This document shows positions 9,008-15,612 of a stretch of 64,000 nucleotides of DNA, piece by piece. The translations under genes and the position numbers were made by a program. Source of the DNA: Acidovorax sp. CCYZU-2555. Its GTDB lineage: Bacteria > Pseudomonadota > Gammaproteobacteria > Burkholderiales > Burkholderiaceae_C. The stretch lies in the NCBI RefSeq assembly GCF_018413525.1, contig NZ_JAHCDD010000004.1, positions 62,001 through 126,000 of the forward strand. Reading direction: 5' to 3'. Numbering within the stretch: position 1 is the stretch's first letter; every line of letters starts with the position of its first letter. The notes under the pieces are model-generated. The model worked only from the letters and a program-made list of their open reading frames with translations, ran no database searches and was not told the origin of the DNA.

Positions 9008-9418
9008 CTACTTCGCAAAACGCTTCACGCAGGCTGTGACGACGCCCCAGACCTCAAGGGACTGGCCTTCCTTGGGGACGATGTCGGAATAGGTCCGATT
9101 ACCGGCCTTTAGACGAAAAGTGCCGTTGACCTGGTGCAGCGCTTTGACCGTGAACTCGTTGTTAAGGATCGCGACGACGATGCAGCCATGGCGAGCTTCA
9201 AGCGCACGGTCGACAATGATCAAATCGCCTTCGTCAATGCCGTACTCCTTCATCGAGAAGCCCGCCACTCGCAGTAAATAAGTGGCCTGTGGGTGCTGCA
9301 CCAGTAGCTCGGCGATGTCCAGACGCGTGCACTGGAAGTCTCCGGCAGGTGAAGGGAATCCAGCGCGTACAGAGCAATCTGCCAAAGGCAAAGCCATGGG
9401 CGATGTCACCATCCGCAT
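9008..9418 (-). CDS. umuD: UmuD-like S24 peptidase (SOS mutagenesis regulator)
   Basis: 136 aa from ATG 9418, the first start downstream of the LexA box; the longer frame to 9514 would start upstream of the operator and is rejected. Residues 19-20 ([10 protein letters not shown]) correspond to the UmuD self-cleavage site (Ala-Gly here). Ser55 ([11 protein letters not shown]) and Lys92 (FTVKALHQV) are the catalytic dyad. The protein therefore looks active, but its partner UmuC is truncated in this window. It sits 2 bp from the umuC fragment and is controlled by the shared box at 9444. Confidence 0.85.
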   Translation of the reverse strand: MRMVTSPMALPLADCSVRAGFPSPAGDFQCTRLDIAELLVQHPQATYLLRVAGFSMKEYGIDEGDLIIVDRALEARHGCIVVAILNNEFTVKALHQVNGTFRLKAGNRTYSDIVPKEGQSLEVWGVVTACVKRFAK

Positions 9419-9443
9419 GGGTTGGTTGGCAAGAATATTTATG

Positions 9444-9459
9444 CTGTACATTTGTACAG
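9444..9459. promoter_or_regulatory. LexA (SOS) box shared by umuD and SRAP gene
   Basis: CTGTACATTTGTACAG fits the LexA consensus CTGT-N8-ACAG exactly and is nearly palindromic throughout. It lies 25 bp from the umuD start (9418, minus strand) and 33 bp from the SRAP start (9493, plus strand), so one operator can control both divergent genes. Confidence 0.9.
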
Positions 9460-9492
9460 TATACTTCCGATCAAACGACTTACCATGACCAC

Positions 9493-10146
9493 ATGTGCAA
9501 CGTTTACCGACCACCGGGCCCGATCGATGTCTCGCTCCACTTTCGCGTCAATACGCGCGAGCGTTCGTGGCCGGGAATGGTGCACCCGCGCACGCCCGGC
9601 CCGTTCATTCGGCGCGCCGTCGATGACTCGGGCTACAGCCGCGAGTTGGTCGTCGGTCAATGGGCACTGATTCCTCCTTGGGCCAAGGAGTCCAAGCTCA
9701 AGTACAGCACCAACAATGCGCGCTCGGAAGAGCTCGCAGAAAAAGCCAGCTACAAGGACGCCTGGGCAAGAGGCCAACGTTGCATCATTCCCGCCGCCGA
9801 CTTCGACGAGCCGAACTGGGAAAGCGGCAAGAACGTGTGGTGGCGTTTCCAGCGCGCTGACGGCCTGCCTTGGGCGCTGGCAGGGCTGTGGAACACTTGG
9901 GTAGATCGCGCCACCGGCGAGGTCCACGAGAGCTACACCATGCTCACGATCAATGCCGATGCGCACCCGCTGATGAATCGCATGCACAAGCCCAATCCCA
10001 AGCTACCAGCGAACCAGCAGGACAAGCGCAGCGTTATTCCGATCGAGATGGCCGATGTAGACCAGTGGCTGGCGGGTACGGTCACACAAGCATCGGCATT
10101 GCTGCAGCTTGCGCCCGTCGACATATTCAAAGCAGGACCCGTTTGA
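9493..10146 (+). CDS. SRAP/HMCES (YedK-like) abasic-site DNA-protein crosslinking protein
   Basis: 217 aa starting at MCNVYRPPG, where Cys2 is the catalytic residue that crosslinks to abasic sites in single-stranded DNA after initiator Met removal. NARSEEL, the PAADFDEPNW acidic loop and the HPLMNRMHKPNP His motif give the remaining conserved SRAP residues. E. coli YedK is about 222 aa, so length is normal. Longer upstream in-frame sequence (from 9289) lacks homology and crosses the LexA box. A role in shielding abasic sites on incoming single-stranded DNA is inferred from its place in a leading-type region. Confidence 0.9.
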   Translation: MCNVYRPPGPIDVSLHFRVNTRERSWPGMVHPRTPGPFIRRAVDDSGYSRELVVGQWALIPPWAKESKLKYSTNNARSEELAEKASYKDAWARGQRCIIPAADFDEPNWESGKNVWWRFQRADGLPWALAGLWNTWVDRATGEVHESYTMLTINADAHPLMNRMHKPNPKLPANQQDKRSVIPIEMADVDQWLAGTVTQASALLQLAPVDIFKAGPV

Positions 10147-10749
10147 TCGCGTAAGCATCCCGGCGTTCCGCCGTCGGGCTCTCGGGCTTCGCCCCGCGCC
10201 GCGTGACGCGTCGCGGCCATTCGGCTTTGATCCCTGATGCCTTCGGCCGGCGATGCCGGCCTGCGCGCTGCGCTTGCCTCCAGGGGATCGTCTTACAGAC
10301 CATCCCCGCCGCACGCTGCTTGGCGCCCCTGCAATACCTCCGACCAGGCTACGCCTGATCGGCCAGATGCCCATAGTCAGGCGTGTCTCCGCACGCGCAG
10401 GCGCTTGCCGCGCGGCGTTGATTCGGCGCAGCGCCCTGGCCCGTAGGCCGCTGGCCGTCTTTCCCAAGTTCATCGCCTTGTCCGCGACCGTAGCCAGCGG
10501 TGCCAGGCCGTCAAGGCGCGCAGGGCCGAGTCCTCGCCTTCGGCTGCGGGCCGCACCAACCCTGCGCTTGCCTCCTTGACGGCCCGTCACTCGCTGGCTT
10601 CGGTTTCCGCGGGCGATGAACTCAGGAAAGACGGCGGCATACAGGACCGGCCCAGGTCGCTGCGCCGAACCAACCAAAGCCACAACGGGCTCCGAATCTT
10701 GGAATCCGGTCAGCTTTGGAACCACAGCAGCCAATTTTGGAGAAATACT
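10147..10749. other. GC-rich non-coding region with hairpins
   Basis: 603 bp with no recognisable gene. It carries a 7-bp-stem hairpin at 10245-10261 (GGCCGGC/GCCGGCC) and a large inverted repeat at 10506-10584. The 12-mer GCGCTTGCCTCC occurs twice (about 10268 and 10563). A good ribosome site (TTTTGGAGAAATACT) precedes the DUF932 start at 10750. It could contain a structured RNA or a single-strand-active promoter. Confidence 0.45.
10506..10584. repeat. Large imperfect inverted repeat upstream of DUF932 gene
   Basis: Outer arms GGCCGTCAAGG (10506-10516) and CCTTGACGGCC (10574-10584) are 11-bp perfect complements. Inner arms GCGCAGGG (about 10518-10525) and CCCTGCGC (about 10560-10567) add an 8-bp stem. 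The arms bracket a GC-rich loop of about 34 nt. There is no U-tract, so it is not a typical terminator. Confidence 0.6.
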
Positions 10750-11577
10750 ATGCAACTCGCATCCCGCTTCGCTTCTAACACTCCCATACTGCGCAGCGAG
10801 CATCCGCTGTCCGATGCGCAAATCCGCGATGTGGCCCCGTCGATCTTTGCCGAGGACAAGCACGCCAGCCGCTCCGCACGCTACAGCTACATCGAGACCG
10901 GTGCGGTCCTGTCGGAACTGCGCAAGCAAGGATTTGAGCCCTTCATGGCGTGCCAGACACGCGTGCGCGATGAAGGCAAACGCGAGCACACCAAGCACAT
11001 GCTGCGGCTGCGCCATGTGGACCAGATCAATGGCGCCGAGGCCAACGAGATCATTCTGCTCAACTCGCACGATGGCAGCAGCAGCTACCAGATGCTCGCC
11101 GGCATGTTCCGTTTCGTCTGCAACAACGGACTGGTGTGCGGCGACGTCCTGGAGGACATCCGCATTCCCCACAAGGGCGACGTGATCAACCAGGTCGTAG
11201 AGGGAGCCTATGCGGTGCGGGAAGGATTCCAGTTGGTGCGCGAGCACCGCGATGCAATGCGCGCCGTCACGCTGAGCCCGGGAGAGGCGCAGGTGTTTGC
11301 CCAGGCGGCGCTGTCGCTCAAGTACGAGAGCGTTGCGACGCCTGCGCCGATCACGCCCGCACAACTGCTGGCGCCACGCCGCCATGAAGATGATAGGCCC
11401 GACCTGTGGAGCGCCTACAACCGCGTGCAGGAGAACCTGACGCAAGGCGGCTTGCAGGGGCGCGCGGCCAACGGGCGCCGCCACAGCACGCGTCCCATCC
11501 ACGGCATTGCACAGAACGTGCACATCAACCGCGCCTTGTGGATGCTCGCCGAAGGCATGAAGCAACTCAAGGGCTGA
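10750..11577 (+). CDS. DUF932 domain protein
   Basis: 275 aa from ATG 10750 (ribosome site GGAGA 7 bp upstream). The central part has MLRLRHVDQ, then EIILLNSHDGSSSYQMLAGMF and RFVCNNGLVCGD, the signature of DUF932/plasmid- and phage-associated proteins of about 270-400 aa. Function is unknown; the family is frequent on conjugative plasmids and integrative elements. The gene points toward the predicted oriT, so the transferred strand is its template. Confidence 0.8.
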   Translation: MQLASRFASNTPILRSEHPLSDAQIRDVAPSIFAEDKHASRSARYSYIETGAVLSELRKQGFEPFMACQTRVRDEGKREHTKHMLRLRHVDQINGAEANEIILLNSHDGSSSYQMLAGMFRFVCNNGLVCGDVLEDIRIPHKGDVINQVVEGAYAVREGFQLVREHRDAMRAVTLSPGEAQVFAQAALSLKYESVATPAPITPAQLLAPRRHEDDRPDLWSAYNRVQENLTQGGLQGRAANGRRHSTRPIHGIAQNVHINRALWMLAEGMKQLKG

Positions 11578-11742
11578 TCGGTTGAATTTGCGCGGGGGCC
11601 ATGCCTCCGCGCTGGATGCCGTGGAGGCGGGATGTCCGAGGAGGACAACACAAAGGGCCTTAGTCCACTGGCCATTTAATAGTGCGAAACATTTACTTTG
11701 GGAAAACCCATAGTTTCAAGCCCGATACATTCCATCCATAAG

Positions 11743-11764
11743 AATATGGATATTCATCCATATT
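11743..11764. promoter_or_regulatory. Palindrome upstream of luxR-type gene (candidate operator)
   Basis: AATATGGAT-N4-ATCCATATT is a perfect 9-bp inverted repeat, 22 bp overall, ending about 82 bp before the ATG at 11847. LuxR-type proteins bind palindromes of about 18-20 bp. Autoregulation is inferred. Confidence 0.4.
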
Positions 11765-11846
11765 GCATCCGAAACCGATTTAGACTGTCGATCGATTTTT
11801 TATCGGAGTGGAGCAGAAACCCTCCATAGAACAGAGGGCTAGATCA

Positions 11847-12593
11847 ATGGAAAGCCAAAATTTTTCACCAGAGATAAAAAATATATGCAAGCCGTTTCTT
11901 GAGAAATTCGACCTCAATGCATTTTCTTACTCGCGCGTATTCAACGACGGATCTCGCAGCGAGTTGTGGACCGACGCTGCGGCTTTGGAGCACACCTTCC
12001 ACAAGGCACGGTATATCGTGGGCGCCTATACACCGCAATACTTCAAAAGCGATGAAAGGTACTCATTCCTGAAGTACAAGATCGAGACCTATCCGGAAGG
12101 CCTTAAAAAGAGATACAAAAATCAGCTCATCGATCAGCGTGAATATTTCAACCACGACCATTGCTTCTTAATTATCAAGCACAACGAGGAATTCTGCGAA
12201 TATTTCATATTTTATGCGCCTGTCTGCAATGAAATGGCAACCAACCACTACGTGAACAACATTGACGAACTAGAGGCTTTCTGCAAATATTTCGTTCATT
12301 CAGCCGAGAAAATTATCACAGTCTCCGATCAGCATAGAATATTGACAACAGAAATATTCACGGCCAGGAAATTTCAGGATCAAAAAGCCATTGCAAAGAA
12401 AATGACCCCACGCGAGCACCAGGTAGCAAGGCTGTTGATCACAGGAGCCACCATCAAGGACGTAGCTATCGAACTGAAAATTTCCCCGCGCACAGTGGAA
12501 AGCCATGTGGAACGGTTGAAAATAGAATATGGCTGCACCAGAAAATCCATGCTGATCAAGGAACTCTATCTCTGCAGGCACTCATTGAACTGA
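11847..12593 (+). CDS. LuxR-family transcriptional regulator
   Basis: 248 aa from ATG 11847, preceded by AGAGGG at 8-bp spacing; a GTG at 11808 lacks a ribosome site. The C-terminal 65 residues form a LuxR/FixJ helix-turn-helix (MTPREHQVARLLITGATIKD, then ISPRTVESHVERLKIEYG). The N-terminal 170 residues are predicted alpha/beta and low in GC; they could be a PAS or autoinducer-like sensor but no motif is decisive. There is no LuxI partner in the window. Its stop overlaps the convergent ThiE-like gene by 12 bp. Confidence 0.75.
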   Translation: MESQNFSPEIKNICKPFLEKFDLNAFSYSRVFNDGSRSELWTDAAALEHTFHKARYIVGAYTPQYFKSDERYSFLKYKIETYPEGLKKRYKNQLIDQREYFNHDHCFLIIKHNEEFCEYFIFYAPVCNEMATNHYVNNIDELEAFCKYFVHSAEKIITVSDQHRILTTEIFTARKFQDQKAIAKKMTPREHQVARLLITGATIKDVAIELKISPRTVESHVERLKIEYGCTRKSMLIKELYLCRHSLN

Positions 12594-13172
12594 AGGTGTT
12601 TTACACCATGTCGCAGAGATGGCGGCAATGCCCCAGGCGCCATTCCTTTTTGCGTCCTCGAGAAGATCAGGGCGCATCCCGCCCAGCGCAAAAATAGGCA
12701 CCCGCGTTCCAGCAACAAGCGCCTTGAAACGCTCCCAGCCCATGGGAATGGCTTCCGGATGGGTCTTGGTCGCAAAGACCGGGGACAAGGTGATGAAGTC
12801 CACGCCGATGTTTTCCGCTTGTGCGATCTGGGCCGCATCATGACAGGCTGCAGAAACCAGCCAGTGGCTGGGCGCAGGTCGTTTCTTGCAGGACATCAGC
12901 ATCTGGCTGTCCAGGTGCACGCCATCACAGCCGACTTCCAACGCCATCACCGGGGGACCGTTGAATACGAGCCGCGCGCCATGGGCACGGCAGATAGCCA
13001 GCGCCAACTTGGCGACCTGCAAGAGATCGCTCTGCGGCAGCACCTTGGCTCTGAACTGGACAAGTCTGATGCCCGAAGCCAGTGTGGCGCTCAGCTCGCC
13101 CAGAAACTGTTCGCAGTGGGGTGGATCAGCCGGCTCTGGCGTGATTTGGCAAATCGTCGGAATGGTAGGCAT
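12582..13172 (-). CDS. ThiE/TenI-like TIM-barrel protein
   Basis: 196 aa from ATG 13172. LVQFRAKVLPQSDLL, GCDGVHLDSQMLM, LVSAACHDAAQIAQA, DFITLSPVFATKTHPEA and FALGGMRPDLLEDA follow the beta-strand motifs of thiamine phosphate synthase/TenI. The phosphate-binding and HLxS-type motifs are present. No other thiamine gene is nearby. The length also matches the ThiE-like domain that is C-terminal in some MutT fusions. A host-derived cargo gene or a non-thiamine role are both possible. Confidence 0.75.
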   Translation of the reverse strand: MPTIPTICQITPEPADPPHCEQFLGELSATLASGIRLVQFRAKVLPQSDLLQVAKLALAICRAHGARLVFNGPPVMALEVGCDGVHLDSQMLMSCKKRPAPSHWLVSAACHDAAQIAQAENIGVDFITLSPVFATKTHPEAIPMGWERFKALVAGTRVPIFALGGMRPDLLEDAKRNGAWGIAAISATWCKTPSVQ

Positions 13173-13250
13173 GGTCGTTCTGCGTCCCACTTGTTTCCCT
13201 TGGATGGTGGTGAGCGGGTGCTGACACTCTCCAGCCGCAAGACCGCGCGA

Positions 13251-13643
13251 TCAGGCGCCGCCCAGCCGGGCACCGACGAATCCGCCTAGCGCACCCGCAG
13301 CAAACGCAATGCCAAGCAGCAGTACGACGAAACGCCGGGTTCGGTACTCCAATGCGGTTTTGTGTGCAGCCCACTGAACCGTCTGTGCTCCCAGCTGGTT
13401 GCCGATTTGCGCCGCAGCGTACCGGCCCGCCTCTATCAATTTCTCGGCGTCCTTTTCCATCACCGATTCGAAATTGAGCTTGAATGCCAGAAAAGCCTTG
13501 CCGGCGGCATCGGTGGTCGCCTTGTCGATTTTTCCGGCCAGCGTCTCATCGACCTGCTCCAGCCTGCGCGCAAGAACATCGACGTCCTGCAGCAGTTCGG
13601 CCATCAATGCTTCGCGCGCAGAGGTGGCATTGCTATTTCCCAT
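13251..13643 (-). CDS. stbC: StbC-like plasmid stability-operon protein
   Basis: 130 aa from ATG 13643, overlapping the stbB stop by about 11 bp. A helical N-terminal two-thirds (LLQDVDVLARRLEQVDETLA) is followed by one membrane helix with a Gly-rich tail (LLLGIAFAAGALGGFVGARL). It is the third gene of an stbA-stbB-stbC operon like that of IncW R388. StbC has no known function. Assignment rests mostly on position. Confidence 0.6.
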   Translation of the reverse strand: MGNSNATSAREALMAELLQDVDVLARRLEQVDETLAGKIDKATTDAAGKAFLAFKLNFESVMEKDAEKLIEAGRYAAAQIGNQLGAQTVQWAAHKTALEYRTRRFVVLLLGIAFAAGALGGFVGARLGGA

Positions 13644-14361
13644 TGCGCTCACCCTGCGTGAACAATGCCTGGTAGACATCGTCGAGGTTCTTCTGCGCCG
13701 ACTTTGCGAGTCGCTGCGCAGAGATCATGCTGACCGCATGCGCCTTGGCATCTTCATCACCGGCCTCACGCAGCATGGTGCGGTAGTCCGTGGTGTCAGC
13801 CACTATGTCGGAAACGCTCTTCTGGAATGCGAGCAGTCGCTCGAAAATGTCGTTTCGGAACACCACGGCGTTCGGCTTCAGCGTGAAGCACTTCTTGTCC
13901 GCATGCAGCCCGAATATCGTGCTGAACAGCCGCGAAACGTCGCTGGCATCTTCCAGCTCGACCTTGTTGAAAACCACGCGGATCTTGTGCGCGGGCACGC
14001 CCAGTGCGGCCAGGGTCTCGATGGTATTGGCGCTGTCGATCTGCTGCTTTTTCTCGCTGACGACGGGCACGACAAAGCAGTCGAACTCCTCATGCGATCC
14101 GTCGAACTGGCCCATCTGCTTGATAAACTCTTCAACGTTCGAAGCGCCGACGTCGACGATCGCCGAATCCAGCAACATCAACTCTTCCTGTAAATCACCA
14201 AAGTCCTTTGCCTTGAGAACTTCTGCATGGCCATCATGCAAAGCACCTGTATTGACGGTCTCCACCCTGAATTTCTGTGCGGCCATGCGAGGAGCAAGCA
14301 GGTTATCCACCAAGGTGGTTTTTCCGGGATTTCCGCTGAAGTTTATAACGGCTACTTTCAC
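13633..14361 (-). CDS. stbB: StbB-like Walker ATPase of plasmid stability operon
   Basis: 242 aa. The N-terminus VAVINFSGNPGKTTLVDNLL is a deviant P-loop (SGNPGKTT in place of KGGxGKTT), and residues about 64-72 (LLDSAIVDVGAS) form the Walker B-like strand. It resembles the R388 StbB/ParA-like ATPases that oppose StbA to balance stable inheritance against conjugation. The start overlaps the stbA stop by 4 bases. It is in the leading region immediately beyond oriT, as in R388. Confidence 0.75.
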   Translation of the reverse strand: MKVAVINFSGNPGKTTLVDNLLAPRMAAQKFRVETVNTGALHDGHAEVLKAKDFGDLQEELMLLDSAIVDVGASNVEEFIKQMGQFDGSHEEFDCFVVPVVSEKKQQIDSANTIETLAALGVPAHKIRVVFNKVELEDASDVSRLFSTIFGLHADKKCFTLKPNAVVFRNDIFERLLAFQKSVSDIVADTTDYRTMLREAGDEDAKAHAVSMISAQRLAKSAQKNLDDVYQALFTQGERNGK

Positions 14362-14798
14362 ATTGCCCCCCTTCTATTCTTCCTTGCCAATCGCTCATAA
14401 CGCGCCAGCTTTTCAGCCTGCTCCGAGGGGCTTGGTTTCATCAATCGGTCAATGCTTTGCATCGATATCGGCGCGTGTGATTCGAAGTTATCCGTTGAAT
14501 CCAGCTTCGACGTTTCACAAATATCTCGCTGTGAAAAATAGTTACCGGAAACGGATTGTCTATATGAGGCATTTTGCTGAACTGTAGGCCGCTCTTTTTT
14601 TCGGTAGCGATAGATATACGTCTTGAACGTCTGAAACGTCAGTTCAAAACCAGCATTCACAAGAACCTTGTGAATTTCCCCAAGCTGCACGCCCGCTGCC
14701 AGCTTCTCCTCGATGCCCGGCATCACTTGGCGCAGTTTTGCGGCCATTGAGGTCGGTTCCATGCGACTTATTGCAAGTTTTACGGTTTGATTCATCAT
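14358..14798 (-). CDS. stbA: StbA-like DNA-binding stability protein
   Basis: 146 aa. Residues 15-70 (MAAKLRQVMPGIEEKLAAG, then GFELTFQTFKTYIYRYRKKE) look like a helix-turn-helix DNA-binding region with a basic end. The C-terminal half is low-complexity and ends RYERLARKNRRGAM. It is next to the predicted oriT and heads stbABC, matching R388 StbA, which binds repeats upstream of its own gene. The 22-bp-spaced repeat at 14883-14920 is a candidate binding site. Confidence 0.7.
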   Translation of the reverse strand: MMNQTVKLAISRMEPTSMAAKLRQVMPGIEEKLAAGVQLGEIHKVLVNAGFELTFQTFKTYIYRYRKKERPTVQQNASYRQSVSGNYFSQRDICETSKLDSTDNFESHAPISMQSIDRLMKPSPSEQAEKLARYERLARKNRRGAM

Positions 14799-14882
14799 GG
14801 CCTTCCGTGGCTACGGAACTCTACGCCATCTGAAAGATTTTGGTCCTAATAGTCCCTTTAACGATGTTGTTATGCGCCATTC

Positions 14883-14920
14883 TGTCCTCTATTTGTTCGA
14901 TGAATGTCCTCTATCTGTTC
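14883..14920. repeat. Direct repeat near oriT, 22-bp period
   Basis: TGTCCTCTATTTGTTC (14883-14898) and TGTCCTCTATCTGTTC (14905-14920) differ at one position. The 22-bp spacing is about two helical turns, so bound proteins would sit on the same DNA face. It lies between stbA and the nick site and is a candidate StbA or TrwA site. Confidence 0.65.
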
Positions 14921-15000
14921 TCTTCCTCCGACGCCCTTCGGGCTATATATCTTCCACGCCCTTGAGACGTTGATATTTTTGTCCTTAACAGGCCAAAAAT

Positions 15001-15034
15001 CTCAATACACAATACGCACCTCCCCGCCGGGAGG
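15001..15034 (-). other. oriT: oriT with nic site resembling R388
   Basis: On the minus strand, a hairpin CCTCCC-GGCG-GGGAGG (15034-15019) is followed by TGCGTATTGTGT then ATTGAG. R388 oriT, as recalled, has TGCGTATTGTCT cut before ATAG, so 11 of the 12 bases before the nick match. The predicted nick is between minus-strand positions 15007 and 15006. The site lies between stbA and trwA exactly as in R388, next to a MobF relaxase. Transfer would lead through stbABC toward low coordinates. Confidence 0.75.
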
Positions 15035-15086
15035 ATACTCCTGGGAAGATCCTGCCTTTTCATCCTCTTTGCGTGTAAGACGCGCA

Positions 15087-15158
15087 ATAGGATTTCTCTA
15101 GAAAATGGCCGGAAGCCCGCATGAACACAAGATTCCTGTCTATAGAAAATCCTATAGG
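15087..15158. promoter_or_regulatory. Candidate TrwA operator overlapping trwA ribosome site
   Basis: ATAGGATTTCTCTAGA (15087-15102) and, inverted, TCTATAGAAAATCCTAT (15139-15155) are near-complementary. The CTATAG hexamer occurs at 15140 and again at 15152, 12 bp apart, and the second overlaps the AGGAG ribosome site. Short repeats at helical spacing over the start are typical of ribbon-helix-helix autorepressors. Confidence 0.5.
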
Positions 15159-15167
15159 AGTGAAACG

Positions 15168-15566
15168 ATGAAAAGTGGTGGCAGCTCCATTCCAGTTTGG
15201 TACGTGGAGGAGGACCGACGCAGGGTCGAAGAGGCGTGCGCGCTGGCAGGCTATCGGCACCTGTCGAAGTACATTCGCGACAAGTCCCTTGGACGTGACG
15301 CTCGTGAGGAGCCTCACCGTGATCGCCTTCAAACATGGGCCGACCACCAGGACCTGGTCCATCGCCTGGGCGAAATCGAGCGCGCCCAACGACAGGCCCA
15401 CGCACTTCTGGCCATGCTGTTGTTTCTGCTGCAAAAGAGAGCCACGGCGGCGGAGACCCGCGAGTTGCTGCTCGCGTGTGAATCGGCACGAACGCAGAGC
15501 GACATCCTTGCCGCGTCGGTGCCCGAGTTGGCAAGCATCCTGACCCGTTTCACCCAGGATTGCTGA
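15168..15566 (+). CDS. trwA: TrwA-like ribbon-helix-helix oriT-binding protein
   Basis: 132 aa from ATG 15168 (AGGAG 8 bp upstream); an earlier ATG at 15105 lacks a ribosome site. The N-terminal IPVWYVEEDRRRVEEACA and GYRHLSKYIRDKSLGR fit a ribbon-helix-helix fold, followed by a helical C-terminal oligomerisation part. R388 TrwA is about 121 aa. By analogy it binds oriT, stimulates the coupling ATPase and represses its own promoter. It is first in trwA-trwB-trwC. Confidence 0.75.
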   Translation: MKSGGSSIPVWYVEEDRRRVEEACALAGYRHLSKYIRDKSLGRDAREEPHRDRLQTWADHQDLVHRLGEIERAQRQAHALLAMLLFLLQKRATAAETRELLLACESARTQSDILAASVPELASILTRFTQDC

Positions 15567-15612
15567 GGGCGCGGACCCATAAGCCACAAGGACTCCGAGG
15601 AGGACAAACACG

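Noticed and set aside
10003-11565. A 520-codon minus-strand frame across the DUF932 gene
   Set aside because: No motif; the plus-strand frame has the conserved DUF932 pattern and a ribosome site.
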